NCBI GenBank assembly: GCA_023213395.1
Contig: CM041465.1
Location: 242,427,741-242,491,740 of the forward strand
DNA from: Cycas panzhihuaensis
Lineage: Eukaryota > Cycadophyta
Direction: 5' to 3'
Length of the DNA stretch: 64,000 bases
The first letter of the stretch is position 1. Every line of letters begins with the position of its first letter. This document shows positions 1-11,946 of this stretch, in pieces. The position numbers and the translations under genes are program-made. The notes under the pieces were generated by a model. The model worked only from the letters and a program-made list of their open reading frames with translations. It was not told where the DNA came from and ran no database searches.

Positions 1-860
1 CTGAGCTATGTAAATTTCTTCTTTAAGATCTTGATTGAGAAATGTGATCTTAATATCGAGTTGGTGGATTTTCCAACCCTATTGAGTAGCCAAGGCCACA
101 AGAGTTCTAATTGTAGGCCACTTGGTTATAGTTGCAAAAACTTCAGTGTAGTCAATGCCTTCCCTTTGTGTAAGTCCTTTAGCTACCAACCTCACCTTAT
201 GTTTTTTAAGGGTGTCATCTTTTTGAACACCCATTTATTTTGAACTACCTTTCTGCCAAGTGGTAGATCAATGAGCTCCCATGTACCGTTCTTAATAAGA
301 GATTAGTACTCTTTATTCATGGCGTTTCTCCAAGTTGTATGCTTTACAGATTCTTGTTACATTAAGGACTCTTCATTAAGAGTAAAGTACAATTCTATTG
401 ATTCAAGCTCAGTATATAATGATTCCTGCATCCTTACTCTATGGGAACTTCGAGTGCTAGTTTTATGCACCTCATCTGGTCGTATGTCCTTATTGAGTTA
501 GCGGGCTTCTTGAGATCCTTGAGTTGGGAATGATGTCCTTATTTACCCAACTTCTTGGTTCTTATCATGTTCGTTAAAATGATTATTTTGTGAGGAGGAT
601 GTTGATGTACCTGAGAAAGATGGTCCTTCTACCATTGTTTTGCCTTTGTTAATTGAAGGTGGAGATGATGGTTCTTCTATAATGGATTTACCTTTGTTAA
701 CTTTGTTATCTTCAAAAGATGGTGATGGATGTGCACTTATTGGTTCAGAGTTAGAACTTGTATCCTCCAAGGCTCTATTATCAGCTTCCAACATTTGGAG
801 TAATTTATGTCTGTCCCTCCCCCCCAAATTTTAGAATCTAAACATCATACTTGATAACAT
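1..860 (-). pseudogene. Copia C RT start and integrase-RT linker (fragment)
   Basis: Read on the minus strand, 1-250 encodes the beginning of a copia reverse transcriptase: the conserved LVAKGLTQREGIDYTEVFA block, then HQLDIKITFLNQDL and EEIYIAQ at the very edge. The RT palm and RNase H lie outside the window. Upstream, 543-827 encodes a Ser/Pro/Lys-rich low-complexity stretch, typical of the variable linker between copia integrase and RT. Frameshifts and stops break the frame around 240-540. The block order places this domain correctly after the integrase. It is not functional as read. Confidence 0.75.
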
Positions 861-1860
861 TATTGTAGTGGTGTGAGGGTACTATGGAGTGTAATTTAAG
901 TAACTGATCATTTGTTTCTGCAAAAATGACATTTCTGGTAATGATGATTTTTCATTATGAAGGTATAAAGACCTTATACCCTTTCTTATCCATAGGGTAT
1001 CTAACAAAGATGCCTTTAAGTGCCTTTGGCTAGAGTTTATTTCAATCTGCATCCAGAATATAGACATAGCATGTAGAGCTAAAAATTTTAAAGTAGTGAA
1101 TAATGAAGGCTTATCTTGACCACTTTTCATTAGGTGATTATACTTCCTTTGATGGGCTAATAGCATTAATATAATAAACATCTGTCAAGATTACTTTGGC
1201 TCATAGATAGGAAGGTACATTTTTATATATTAACATAGCATGAGCCATATTCATGATTATCCTGTTCATGCACTTGGCAACTCCATTTTGCTATAGAGTA
1301 CCTGCTACTATTGTTTGATGCTTGATGCCATTTTCTTGAAGGTAGTTTTCAAACTCATATAAGGTATATTCACCACCATTATCAGTTCAAAGACATTTGA
1401 GTTGATAACCTGACTCTTTTTCAGTGAGGGCTTTGAATTCCTTGAATATACGTAATGATTCATCTTTCTTGTGTAGAAAAGCTACCCATACTTTTCTAGT
1501 AAAATCATCAATGAAAGAGATGTAATATAGCTTGCCCTTCAGTGAAGGAATGAGCATTGGCCTGCACAAATTAGAGTGTACTAATTGTAATAGATGACTT
1601 GATTTCCACTGACTTTTGGGAAAGGGTTATCAATGAGATTTGACAATGATACAAGCTTCACATTGAAAGGGCTTAGAAGAAAACTTTGGAAGGTTTGGAA
1701 GAGTGTTAGAAATATCTCTAAGTCTATCAATGTGAATATGGCCCATTCAAGAATGCTAAAAAGCTTCTAATGATAATGTTGGATGGGTCAAGATGGAATT
1801 AAATGTAAATTGTTCATCGGCACAAGGGCTTTGGGCACAATAGGCTTTAGAAGATAGAGA
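861..1860 (-). pseudogene. Copia C integrase (degenerate)
   Basis: The clearest part is 1,387-1,569 on the minus strand, encoding YYISFIDDFTRKVWVAFL followed by a KKDESLRIFKEFKALTE block. This is the first half of the copia integrase catalytic core, with one catalytic Asp in the FIDDFTRK motif. Adjacent minus-strand sequence at 882-1,181 corresponds to the C-terminal half but is out of frame. Stops and frameshifts interrupt the whole domain, so no active integrase could be made. The family assignment is secure from the motif and from its position between protease and RT. Confidence 0.7.
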
Positions 1861-1941
1861 GTCATTCATTTGAAAGAGTTTGTTAGAGAGATATCTAGTT
1901 AAAACCACCTAATTAGTTGGAGGGTGAATGACCTTGAGAGT

Positions 1942-2517
1942 CTAGTCATTTGCAGTTACACTCAAATCAAATCCACAAGAAATAAGTGTAGATAAAGAGA
2001 GTAGGTTTTGTTTGAGATTGGGTATGTATAAGACATTAAGCAATATAAAATCTTCTAAGCTTGGGAGTTTCATATGAATGTTGCTAATTCCTTCAATAAG
2101 TTGTTGTAATTTATTAGCCATGTGAACAACTCCATGAACAGTTGAGTTAAATGTTTGATATAGACTGTGATTGCATGTCATATGTTGAGTTGCTCGTATG
2201 TCCATGATCCATTGTCCATCAATTGAAGCCACACTATTGGCAATTCCAATAGGGCTTGGCATTGGTGAAGGGAATTCACAAGTGATATATCCACACCGAG
2301 CTTTAAAGTATCTCTTTGGTTGGTTAATAGCATTTGATGCTGAAGATCCCTCAATTCTTTGAATGTGTGCTTGTACAAAACTAGCACTGCTAAAGGATTC
2401 TTGACAAGTTTCTTTAACATTATGAGCTCCATGTTTTGGTTGGAACTTAGCCAACTTATATGTGGTAATTCTGCAACCTTTTGCTAAGTGTCCTTTACAG
2501 TTATATCGATCACACAT
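1942..2517 (-). pseudogene. Copia C gag zinc knuckle and protease
   Basis: An open frame of 191 codons starts with a zinc-knuckle-like CDRYNCKGHLAKGC, in which the Cys/His spacing is slightly altered. It continues into a retropepsin region, WIMDIRATQHMT. The usual copia protease motif has DSGA at this place. Here Ser-Gly is replaced by Ile-Arg, so the active site is destroyed. The end of the frame (NVLYIPNLKQNLLSLSTLISCG) matches the conserved copia segment downstream of the protease. The gag N-terminus lies upstream in broken frames. This is a fossil of the gag-protease junction. Confidence 0.75.
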
Positions 2518-3398
2518 AATAGTTTGATTACCGGTCCTTGAAGAAGTACTAGTTTAGCCTGACTATCTTACTCTTTGTTAAGGTGGCCCTTAGCCTTGAA
2601 ACAGTCAAGGTTGTGATTGACCTTATGGATGATTTCCCATATTTCTTTCTCTTCCTCTTGCTTGATTATTTCCTCTGCCACAAGAGGGACCTTGATTTTT
2701 TGTATAACAAACTTCTTCTTCTATCTCAAAGGCTTCATCTAGATGAGAGTCAGAGGCTACAAAGTTTGTATCAAAGGTCTTGTTAAATTCTATGAACTTC
2801 TTGATAAGTGCTTCAAAGTTGAGTGTCTTCAATGTTCCACTAGATTAAAGACTTCCAAGCAAGTCTTTATAATCGAGGATATGTAAACATGATTGGATAA
2901 AAAATGCCTAAGTGAGCATTGGGTCTTAAAGTCTTTATTAATTGCCTGTTTGATTAGTTAAAGGAGATTTATTATCTCATGAGCTCATCCCTTTTGTATT
3001 TTTAATTTGTTCATTTTCAAAACAAGATGAACAAATTCTAAATCTAACTTTATATTAAAGTTCTTTCTAAGAACTTCTAGGATCTTCCAGGTTATATCAT
3101 GTTCCTCTTCGCTTATCAAGTTGTGCAAGGAGTAATAAATGACCAACAAAATTCCTACACGAATCTTTTTATCATCTATCTCCAATTGTAGTTTAGCTGT
3201 AGCATATGTAGGAGTTATTGGGGCAGATCCACTAGAAGTAGTTTTTGTAGCCGTTGCTGGTATGTTGGGTGTAGGCTACAAGTGGGCTCTCCAAAGGCCT
3301 TCATACTTTGCATCATTTTTAATTCCACTGTACCATATATCCTAATTTTCTTTGCCTTTCAATATGCAGTTAACATTTTGCTTGAATTGAGATGACAT
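2518..3398 (-). pseudogene. Copia C gag N-terminal and central part (broken)
   Basis: Minus-strand frames at 2,985-3,185 and 2,623-2,832 encode copia gag-like, Lys/Glu-rich helical segments (LLVIYYSLHNLISEEEHD and TLNFEALIKKFIEFNKTFD). A plausible start is the ATG at 3,396-3,398, which opens MSSQFKQNVNC. Frameshifts and stops separate the pieces. The assignment rests mainly on position just upstream of the zinc knuckle and protease, because copia gag sequences are poorly conserved. Confidence 0.55.
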
Positions 3399-3542
3399 GG
3401 TGATTATGAAGAAGCAGAAGAGATGATAAAAGTATGTGCCACTTACATGTGTGGCTAGTACACCTAGCATAGTAGGGATGTAGAAATGATTGTTATGATG
3501 AGAAGCAAGTAATGATTAAGTATTTTTTAACAATTATATTAA

Positions 3543-3565
3543 ATATATATATATATATATATATA
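3543..3565. repeat. AT dinucleotide microsatellite
   Basis: An uninterrupted run of about eleven AT units in the leader region of element C. Confidence 0.9.
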
Positions 3566-4185
3566 AGTAATGATACAAAAATAAGGCATAATGTAGAGTT
3601 ACTAAAGAGTGGTGATATGTCATGCCACTAACCTCTCACTTATGTCCAAATGTAGGTGAGGTTTCGATGCCTAAGGCTTCTAGTATATGATTAGGGCCTT
3701 CACCCACGATACCCACACTTGCGCTTTGTGATGAAATCTAAGTCATAGTGGAGCCTAGGTACTCCCAGTCCTTACCCAGTTCACCAATGAGTAGCTACAT
3801 GCCTCCTCTGAATAGTTAAACGGTCCTGTGTAGCCCACGGCTATGACAGATATTGGATGAGGTTAATTTTAATCTTGTATTAAGGTTTTCAGTTTTTCCA
3901 GGTGGTTATCAGGATTATCCCTGATTGGAGGCTATAGGTATGGATAACCTGTCCCTCTGCCTCTATTCTGGTTAAGACCAAACCCAGTATGAAACTCACA
4001 CCTCCCTTAGAGCCTGGACTTCAGCCAACCTTAGTCTATTTCAACCAAGGCAAGTGTGTGCATAAGTCAAGAACTAGTGGTATAGATCATACAGATGAGA
4101 TTCCTTTTAGGAATAGTATAAGATGTTTCTATATAACTGAAAACTGAAATAGAAACTTGCCAAATGTGCTTACTTACTTTTTGTG

Positions 4186-4300
4186 CTTGCTTTGTTGTTG
4201 TTGCTGCTTTGCTATTGCTGTTGCTTTTGTGATACTTTATTGTTGTTGCTGCTTTTATGATGCTTTATTATTTTTGTTGCTTTTGTGATGCTTTATGTTA
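4186..4300. repeat. Imperfect GCT/GTT low-complexity repeat
   Basis: Repeated phrases such as TTGTTGTTGCTGCTTT and GTTGCTTTTGTGATGCTTTA occur three or four times with small changes. This is a degenerate trinucleotide or minisatellite tract, and no reading frame runs through it. Confidence 0.7.
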
Positions 4301-5418
4301 TATGTTCAAATAAAAAAAGCATGCTAGATTTAGTAGGGGAACATGATATTACTTCCGATCTAAGGTTTTCCTTGCTTTAGTACAATGTTTCCAACTATGA
4401 TTTTGGAAGTTTTGATACAAAAGACACAATGGTCTAAAAAGTGGATCAACTTTCTACTAAAATGATGATTTTTTTAAATCTATATGCATGTTATTTTGTC
4501 CTATTTTGTAATTTTTTTACAAAATTTATAAATAATGATAAATAGATAAATTTTTTAAAAATTACAAATATGAAAACCTAAATGATGGAATCTAAATTTA
4601 TGACACAAGGAAAAAGTGTTCATAATGTCATTTCTGATATATTTATGAATTCATATTTCAAAAAGGATATAAAAATTTTTCTGCCTGAAAAAACACCAAA
4701 GTAAAATCATGCCAGATCAACTATCTCATAATCTGGACTTCAATATGTCGAAGGTTATGTTTTGACATGTAAATTAACTTTTCCTTCTATACCATCTACA
4801 AAATCTACCAAAACATTACCCAAAATGCCCTTGCAAGGTCCTTTGTGGGATTCAGTAGGCAAAATCAGTAACCGTGAGAAAACTGCATAGATTTCACTAA
4901 CTAGTAGATGGAATTTGATGCGATTTATCTTAAATTGATCTTATGACATAAATATACCATATCCCCTAATAAAACTTTTAGATGTTTAGCTTATAATTAA
5001 AGGATTTCATTAGGAAATGTGCTTTAAATCACTTATCGATAAAATTTACCCTTTTATCATAGTCAAAACTCACTATTTCAAGCTGAATTTGAAATTACTC
5101 TAGAAAACAAAAATGATCCTCTAATTAAGGTGACCTTGCGTGCCAAATTTTATCAAATTCTGAGATGGTCAAAGTTTTATGAAATTTTGGGCCTTTAATA
5201 CTTTCGGGACTATTCCGATAGCTGAACGGCTTCAAAAACCTGTATTCTTCACCTATGAATTTCTGCACACATTGACAAAGTATCAACATGTAAAATACTA
5301 TAATTTTAAGCTCTCAAAATGTTAAAAAATAATGAATACACTCTCAATACTTCACATTGAAGGTGAAGGGGAGGCAAAATGACTCCATATAAGTGGAATG
5401 GAGTGAATATATCACCTT

Positions 5419-5433
5419 CTAGCTCTAATACCA
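5419..5433 (-). other. Primer binding site of copia C
   Basis: The minus strand reads TGGTATTAGAGCTAG two bases after the end of the LTR (CCTTCCTTCA). TGGTATCAGAGC is the usual copia primer site, complementary to initiator tRNA-Met. The single C-to-T difference is compatible with decay. Confidence 0.8.
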
Positions 5434-5435
5434 TA

Positions 5436-5630
5436 TGAAGGAAGGATGGATCTAGGAGATAAATCACTCGCATGCACACAATGGCAATGAAGAATAAACA
5501 AGAAGATGAAACAAGATATGAGAGAAAGCTTGGAGGTGAGAATGAATAATAACTCCCTCCTTGAGATTTCACCTTTTATTATTGAGGGTGAGCATTAGGG
5601 CTAGGATTTTCCTACTTAATGACATGAACC
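5436..5630 (-). repeat. 5' LTR of copia C, inner portion (3' part of the LTR)
   Basis: This segment, read on the minus strand, is highly similar to 33,035-33,233, the 3' LTR of element P. Shared landmarks are the CTAATGCTCACCCT block, CATTGCCATTGTGTGCATG and the terminal CCTTCCTTCA. It is the continuation of 21,896-22,025 on the other side of gypsy A, and it ends at the A target duplication GAACC. Confidence 0.85.
5626..5630. repeat. Left target-site duplication of gypsy A (GAACC)
   Basis: GAACC here matches GAACC at 21,896-21,900, immediately after the right LTR. Removing A restores an LTR sequence that aligns with 33,010-33,060. Confidence 0.9.
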
Positions 5631-8154
5631 TGGATGCGTTGCTACGGGATAACTACCTAACTGATAGGCGTGGGAGGAGTAAGTGATGAAATGATAGAAA
5701 GTGGAACCTAAAAGGCGGCGGGTAACTACGCAGAAGCGCCTGCACGTGAGCGAGTTTGGGATCTGCAATGGAGTATGGCTACTATTGGGCAACCCTTCTC
5801 CACCTCGATCAAGGGGCGAAGGTACGTAGGATGAACCTGAGTTGACCTGGGAATAGGACCCTCCCACACTTGGGTGGCTAGAAGGGGGGAAGAGAAGGCC
5901 TACTGGAGACAGGCCAAGAGTAATCCTACACAACCTGACCGGATGCACGAGCGATGCGGGAAGCAAGGCGCTCGTGCGGTTAAGGAAAAGGAAGGAAAGG
6001 TAAGGACAAAGAAAACTCTTACAATCTTTCCTACAGATAATAGGGGGTGCATGCAACAAAGCAAACAAATACAAAAGCAATTTCCCCTTTTAATCTTTCA
6101 ATGTTCTAATTACTAAGAAAAGAATAAAAGGAAGAAACAGGGTAGCGAAGAGGAAGGGAAGCGTGCACCTGGGCCGAAGGCATGCGAGATGATGTAGCCT
6201 CCACGAGGAGCACCCAACCACTCCGCGCGACGTACCGGATGCGGGATGCAGCGGCGGATAAAAGGGGGTTCCTTACCCTCCCCGGAAAAGTAAATGCAAT
6301 ACCAAAGGAAGGAAGGGACCGCTAACTAGTAAATGAGATAGCATAAAACATGATACACGCAACGAGCACTTACCGGTAGAGAGGCCAACGGGCAACGTTC
6401 TCCGGCCTCGAGTACCAGAAGCAACAAGGGTCTCCCTCTTCCCGAAGGAAGAGCACTAACATGCAACGCAAGGATCTAACAATATATGTCTAGCAACATA
6501 AGCAAGAGTCTAAATATACATGCATTAGCGTTAGTCCAATAAGGAAAATACCAAAGGAAAGTGACCCAAATGAAAGGAAACAACAAGGCAAGCCTCGGAG
6601 TGGCCTACTTCCCGCAAAAGGTGCCCCAACCTCCCCCCAGGAGCCACAAGGCGGCGAGGAGAAAGTCAAGAACCAAGGCTGGAAAATGGCTGGAAAGAGG
6701 GGCAAGAGAGACCCAAAGATACCCACGGGGGACTGGGGTGCTACGGGGAGCAAACCAGGTGACCGTGGAGCAAGGGTGAAGCAAGAACTCGTAGTTGGGG
6801 CCTATGGATGGCACCCAAACCTGAACAAAGGGTCCCAAATCAGCGCTGCAACTTGTGACAGCGCTGGTTTGGGCGACCAAAGGGAGCCTTTAAACCCTTG
6901 TTTATAAGCCAAGAGGAGCACGAGGCGAGAGGGAGGTTTTGGGGGGCTAAGAGCCGCCTAGGGAGTGTGGAAGGTGGTACGGAATCCACCCAGCTCCTCT
7001 CCAAAACCTATGCAACCCCTCAACGCCACGCCTTTGGACAAAGAACGCAGTAAGAAGCTACGTGGAGAGTGGTATAATACCTCCAAAGGAGGAAAACCAA
7101 CTCACTTTAACAAGTAGGAACAAATAAGTCAAGCATAAATATCACAAAAGACAAATGCAAAATGAAGGATACTGAAGGGAGGCAAGGATTTACGCCTAAA
7201 GGATGTCAAGAAGGGCCGGAAAAATAGCCCAGATCCGAGTGGAGCAGCTTGAGGCCCTACTACGGGTGTGACGGAAACACCGCAAACGGGAACTCATAGA
7301 TCGCCTCGGTAGAAACCACCGAAATGCTTCAAAGGAGCCCTCTAAGGCGTTTGAGGGGTCAGAGAATGTCTCACCGAGCCAAAGGAGAGTCACAGTATGA
7401 AGAGGTGCAGTCCAATTGCAGCAAAGAAGAAAGCAGAGAAGAGCAGAGCAGAGAGTGTTTTCCTCGAGAGCAACTTCGAAAGTGAGCCAAAAGATCTTTG
7501 AAAATAAGCCAAAAAGGGCTTAAGTACTCAAGCAAAACCCTAAACCGTGTGATTAGGGCGCAGCTGGAGGAGAAATAAAGCGAGCCACGTGGCGCTTCGC
7601 AATAAATGCGAAATTACCACCAGATTTTAAAAATAATCGAGATACTGCATCACGAATATTCGCAGATCACGGATATTCCCGGCCAGACCGCGAAAAATCC
7701 GGCGGTACGCGCCTAGAGCTGAAAATCGGGCCCACCAACCACCAGTTAGCGTACGACAAAAGGTCGACATAACGCTAAAACACCCACCCGGAGCAAACAA
7801 GCCAAAGAAAACGGGTCCAAAGGAGCAAAAATAGGCTCAAGTAGGGTGGCAGTTGACCAAACGATGATGAGTCATCACACCAAGTGAGGTGGCGCAAACC
7901 TAGTGGATCCCGGAGCGAGGAGGGCGATCAAGGGAAGCAATACGGCCACCGTGGTGCCACACTTACCGGAGTGTGCCCTCGCTATAGTCGTCATAGCCTA
8001 AAATAAGTGCGATGACTACAAGGCCGCCCACAAAGTCATACACATGCGTATACGCAAGCAAACATCCAAGAAAAGAAAGCGATGATAATGCAAGAGACAT
8101 ACCGCACTTACCGAAGTCGGTGATTCTCGTATCCATTCCCGAAGCTGTGAAACA
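5631..8154 (-). repeat. 3' LTR of gypsy A (left copy)
   Basis: On the plus strand it starts TGGATGCG and ends GAAACA; on the minus strand it therefore begins TG and ends CA. It aligns along its length with 19,377-21,895 but has many short indels, mainly in CG-rich patches. Small ORFs inside it have no family resemblance and do not persist in the other copy. Confidence 0.9.
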
Positions 8155-8429
8155 TCGCCTTGGCGCAGAGCCTCGCTTGAAGCCCGTGCGATGGCGACGC
8201 CGCAACACAACCGCCAAGAGTACATGTGTATATAGATATATCAATCAAGATCATAACAAGAGGGGCAAGGGTGCCGACGAGTGTCATGGCGGACGCTGGA
8301 TACGAAAGTGGCGGTGGAGACAACATAGGGGCCGCCATGGGCCACCCTGAAACCGATCGGGAGAATGAGACAGTGAGGGGCCCCCACCACAAAGGATGCA
8401 AAGGAACATGTATAGCTAAATAAAGAACA

Positions 8430-9079
8430 AATAGTGGGTACCATAGTTTTACCTCGTTAGTAACCCAGTTTCGGAGGTGCGAACGGATCGCGAAATAGAG
8501 TGATGACGACACGGGCTTGGGTGACGGGAAGGCCGTGCAAACCTCGTGGACTACGCCAAGAAGGGAGAGGCGGCGCTCAAGGATGAGGCGAACAAGGCTA
8601 TCTGCCTCAGCGTTGAGGGCCCGAGGGATATGCAGGGTATCGACAGAAGAAAAGCGGGCCAGGAGGGATCTGGCGGCAGAAGCGAGAGTCCTCAAGTGAG
8701 GGCATCGCACCTAGTAAACCTGGGTAAGATGGGACACCACAACTTGAGAGTCACAAAACAAAACAATGGGTCGTGATGGAAATGGAGAGCATCAGTAAGG
8801 GCTTCAATGACAGCTGTATACTCAGCTTCGTTGTCGGTAGACTCTGGGAGGAAGATCCCAGAGCGGAGGAGATTATGTCCAGGAGTCATGGAGGATCCAT
8901 GCAGCGGCAGAAGGTCCAGGATTACCGCGGCTTCCGCTGTCGGTAAAAATGTAGACAGACATCGGTGACACAAAATCCAAGCAATCGATGGGTGGTGAAA
9001 GCAACGCACAACAAGTCAGCAGAAAATGGCCGTGAAGGGTAGGAGGACCTAGCAATGAGGTAACCCATGGCGAGAGCAA
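8430..9079 (-). pseudogene. Archaeal-type RNase H (aRNH) downstream of integrase in gypsy A
   Basis: RNase H removes the RNA strand of the RNA-DNA hybrid during reverse transcription. Read on the minus strand, the domain begins with VYIFTDSGSRGNPGPSAAAW (first catalytic Asp), continues with STDNEAEYTAVIEALTDAL (catalytic Glu), then CDSQVVVSHL (second Asp), and ends with HIPRALNAEADSLVRLILE (last Asp in the AD motif). All four catalytic positions are therefore present. At least one frameshift and one in-frame stop lie between the Glu and the last Asp, and either could be mutation or sequence error. The fold is the plant/archaeal RNase HI type, unlike the gypsy RNase H at about 14,100-14,300. 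It lies about 3.5 kb beyond the integrase stop, next to the 3' LTR and behind an oppositely oriented gene. How it would be expressed is unknown. Confidence 0.75.
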
Positions 9080-9476
9080 ACAATCCGATCACCCATGGAG
9101 CTATGGAAGGGAAAAAACCCCTTAGAGTGCCAAAAGGTCGCCTTTAGAAAGCGAAACATGCCCCCGAGTGGGGGGGGCATTCCTTTTGGGGACTCCAAGA
9201 GCAAGAAAGGACTGCGGAAATGAGTCCAGGGTGGCGAAACAAGCCAAACGAGTATAAACTCGGGCAGGCACGGGAGTAGCGCGCAAAACGATGCAGAAGG
9301 GCCCTGGCAAAAGCGCGATGATGATGCACCATAAATGCCCTTGTAGGAGGGTAAAAAAGGGCATCAACATAGCGCTTAACGACAGGCCGTAAGGCAAAGG
9401 TAATCGGGGCAACGAGACGGTCCCAATGACTGACGCGAGACCAAAAACAGAGGAAGTACCCGTTGGGGGCCCCGCC

Positions 9477-9484
9477 TATATAAG
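9477..9484 (+). promoter_or_regulatory. TATA-box candidate for the antisense PMD-like gene
   Basis: TATATAAG in a GC-rich setting (CCCCGCCTATATAAGG) points along the plus strand, towards the ORF starting at 10,179. Downstream is a plausible leader intron with donor GTGAGT at 9,669 and a T-rich stretch ending in TTTAG at 9,755, 87 nt in all. Promoter activity is inferred from sequence only. Confidence 0.45.
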
Positions 9485-9668
9485 GAAATCAACGGGAAAA
9501 TGGATTCATTTTCACCCGGCCTCGCGAAACCAGAGCCATTTCCCTACGCAGCGGGGCGCCACCCAACTTTGGAGGCACGCAGGGGGAGATATGACCGTCG
9601 GATCGGAGAGCGGAGAGAGCTAGCACGACCAGGCACTGCACGATATGGCGAAGGCGAGACCAGATCCA

Positions 9669-9755
9669 GTGAGTGGAAATCACTAAACTTGACCCAAATT
9701 GAAGTTCAAAGTTTGTTGTTTTTTGTGGTTTTTAAAGTTATTTTGCATAATTTAG
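9669..9755 (+). other. Possible leader intron of the antisense gene
   Basis: The segment begins GTGAGT, is AT-rich with T runs, and ends ATAATTTAG before GTGCCCC. At 87 nt it has the size and composition of a short plant intron, and it contrasts with its GC-rich flanks. No transcript evidence is available here. Confidence 0.35.
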
Positions 9756-9982
9756 GTGCCCCTTATGGGCAATGGAAGGCTTCCCGGGATCCGAATCAGA
9801 CCCAGAAGGAGGCGGGGACCTGGGCATTAGGGAGCTCGTCCTGCACTCCCCACGGGGTCCACTAGAAAAAATTTTTGGTTTCTTTGGGCAGAAAACCCCC
9901 CCTTTAAGGAGGTCGCTCGTATCATGCAAGAATAATCGCGGCATGATCATCGTCGCGGGCCTCGAATCACCGCGGGACCCGT

Positions 9983-10012
9983 GCCAAACTTAGCGGTACC
10001 GCTAAGTTTGGC
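9983..10012. repeat. Perfect 30-bp palindrome with AACTTAGCG core
   Basis: The arms are GCCAAACTTAGCGGT and its exact reverse complement, without a loop. A related palindrome with the same AACTTAGCG arms occurs in the element B LTRs (24,851-24,880 and 32,127-32,154). Confidence 0.9.
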
Positions 10013-10178
10013 GCAGACAAGGCGGTGAAGGCGTAAAAATAGGCATGAGGGCTGAAAGAGGCCCAAATCTCAAAGTGAGAGAGATTTGAGAGAGAGAGAA
10101 GTAATAATAGCTGACATGAGACTGACTTGAGGTGTTTTTTGATGTGGACAGTCCCTCGCAGAGAATAACTGCGAGAAT

Positions 10179-11946
10179 GTGGGTATGGCTATGCTGAGTT
10201 ACATGGAGATGATGACTCAGGAGGATAGGGACATGCTGGAGAGGCTGCTGGTGGATATAGTGTCCCATTGGGACCGGAGGAGGCATGTGTTCCACCTACC
10301 ACAGGTGGGGGATGTGATGGTCACGAGGGATATCCAGGTGGATATCGGGAGTTCCGGTGACAGGGAGGCCGGTGAGACTCGGGACGCCCGGCATTGAGGC
10401 GGCAAGACAGGAGGCAGCTCTGTTCTTCACAGGAGCTGGCGGGTGGGATCAGAGGGGAGCACCCCTCCGCTTCTACTATCCGGATTCTCGAGTGAGGAAG
10501 ATGATCATCTTGTGCGTGCATTCGGATTTCCGGAAATGTAACTATAGAGATTCGTGAGGATGGATGGATGCGATTCGGTGAAGCGGCCGTGAAAGGATGG
10601 GATGGCGGCCACGATGGCGGCGAACCTAGTCGCACACCGGACGCCATCGTGACGTCCGGCAGAGGAGGGCTATCATATAGCACCTTGCGATGTTGGTATT
10701 TCGATTACTTGGCGGTGGCACCGGTGGGGACCTCAACCTATCACGCATCATGCCCGATGGTCCACAGATGGCGACTCGGCGAGGGGACAGAGGATGAGCC
10801 CACGCCGACGATCGGTGGAGGTGACATCACTAGACCTCCTCACCCTCCCGCACTACATAGTTGAGCCGCATGTGATGGTGAGGTGGGATAGTGACGATGA
10901 GGCAAGTGAGCAGGAGTGTCCGCGGAGATGACGGTGATGATGATGGGGACGATGGAGATAGTGGAGACAGTGGGCGGCCGTCATGACTGCGGGGAGGCAG
11001 GTCCTTCAGGGACAAGATGGGGCAGAGGGTCCATCCGGGTCGCCGGGAGGAGGCAGCCCATCAGAGCGCAGGGTGAGGTCGGGACCCGTGACTAGGGCCG
11101 CCGCAGTTACGGATCGCGATGGGATCCGCAGGGACAGAGCCGGGCCACCCCACGAGGAGAGGGACCCAGGCAGAGGACGTGCCCAAAGATGAGGCACCCT
11201 ACCGTGTGAGAGCCGGAGGAGAGGATGCCGCGATCGGGAGGATCAAAGCGCCACAGTGAGAGCCAATCTTTTCCAACGCCATTTAGCATCCGGATAGATG
11301 TTTGGTTTGGTTTGATCATGGTATATAGACCCATGGCGTGTTGCATTGGCGGTCTGAGAGATCGTGAGGCGATAGAGGCCGTGGCGAGGGAGATATTCCC
11401 TCGTGTGTATGCAGAGGGGCAACCGCCCATCCAGTGCGGCGATGAGCCTAGGCGTGGGAGCCCAGAGTGGCATTCGCCCGATGGTGAGGGCGAGGGACAT
11501 ATGGTGCAGAGTCCCAAGAGCACGCCACGTCCGTGGACGACCGCGGCAGAGAGAGATGATGCGAGACGAGCGAGATGATGCGCGACGCGAGAGGGACGAG
11601 CTGCGAGGACGGGTCCAGACTCAGAGGCATGTGGTGGTGCAAAGTGAGATAGCGAGCAGGACCCGGTGATAATCGCCACGAGCATCTCGTGATGACAGGA
11701 GGTACTCAGGAGCGGGATCGTATCCAGGCCAGATACGATCAGCTAGTAGCGCAGATGGTCTCGAGGTCGAGCCGGAGCAGGACACGGACCCACACAGCGG
11801 CGACGACCCCGAGACGACCTAGGGACGAGGAGAGCGAGGCAGGCAGCTCGCGGAGGCCCAGGAGGAGCCTCGGAGGCATGTGGTCCCCAGGAGAGGGATC
11901 ACAGAGACCGGGAGATGGCACCCCAGGAGCGGGGCCACAGCAGTAG
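10179..11946 (+). pseudogene. Antisense passenger gene resembling plant mobile domain (PMD) proteins
   Basis: This gene runs opposite to all other genes of element A. Its first ORF encodes LERLLVDIVSHWDRRRHVFH followed by LPQVGDVMVTRDIQV, and after a one-base shift GVPVTGRPVRLG. PMD proteins share the pattern of a W-R-x-x-T-H-x-FHLP stretch, a GExTxTLxD stretch and GLPVDG. Further on, GRGGLSYSTLRCWYFDYLAV with VHRWRLGE resembles the C-terminal PMD part, and VEVTSLDLLTLPHYIV with EPHVMVRW its end. The C-terminus (11,540-11,946) is Arg/Glu/Asp-rich and coiled-coil-like (ERDDARRERDELRGR). Frameshifts split it into several ORFs. PMD is known from the MAIN/MAIL1 host proteins and from transposable elements; its role in an element is not established. 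The family call is by eye and needs a profile search. Confidence 0.6.

Larger units (their letters stand above)
3399..5418. other. Non-coding leader region of copia C
   Basis: Between the primer site and the gag start lie about 2 kb without a coding region I can recognise. The segment 3,600-4,140 is richer in G+C than its surroundings and could belong to another, unrecognised insertion. The rest is AT-rich. It contains an AT microsatellite and a GCT/GTT-rich low-complexity block, listed separately. I saw no second primer site in it. Confidence 0.4.
9080..10178. other. Intergenic region between aRNH and the antisense gene in gypsy A
   Basis: No domain is recognised on either strand. The region holds a plus-strand TATA motif at 9,477, a possible leader intron at 9,669-9,755 and a perfect 30-bp palindrome at 9,983. 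The plus strand therefore looks like the promoter and 5' untranslated part of the antisense gene that follows. Confidence 0.5.

Noticed and set aside
5306-5572. 88-codon membrane-protein-like ORF on the minus strand
   Set aside because: It coincides with the copia C LTR end and primer site; the hydrophobic look comes from T-rich LTR sequence.
5874-6116. Short plus-strand ORFs in the LTRs of A (also 19,616-19,846)
   Set aside because: They differ in length and frame between the two LTR copies, have no family resemblance, and lie opposite to the element's transcription.
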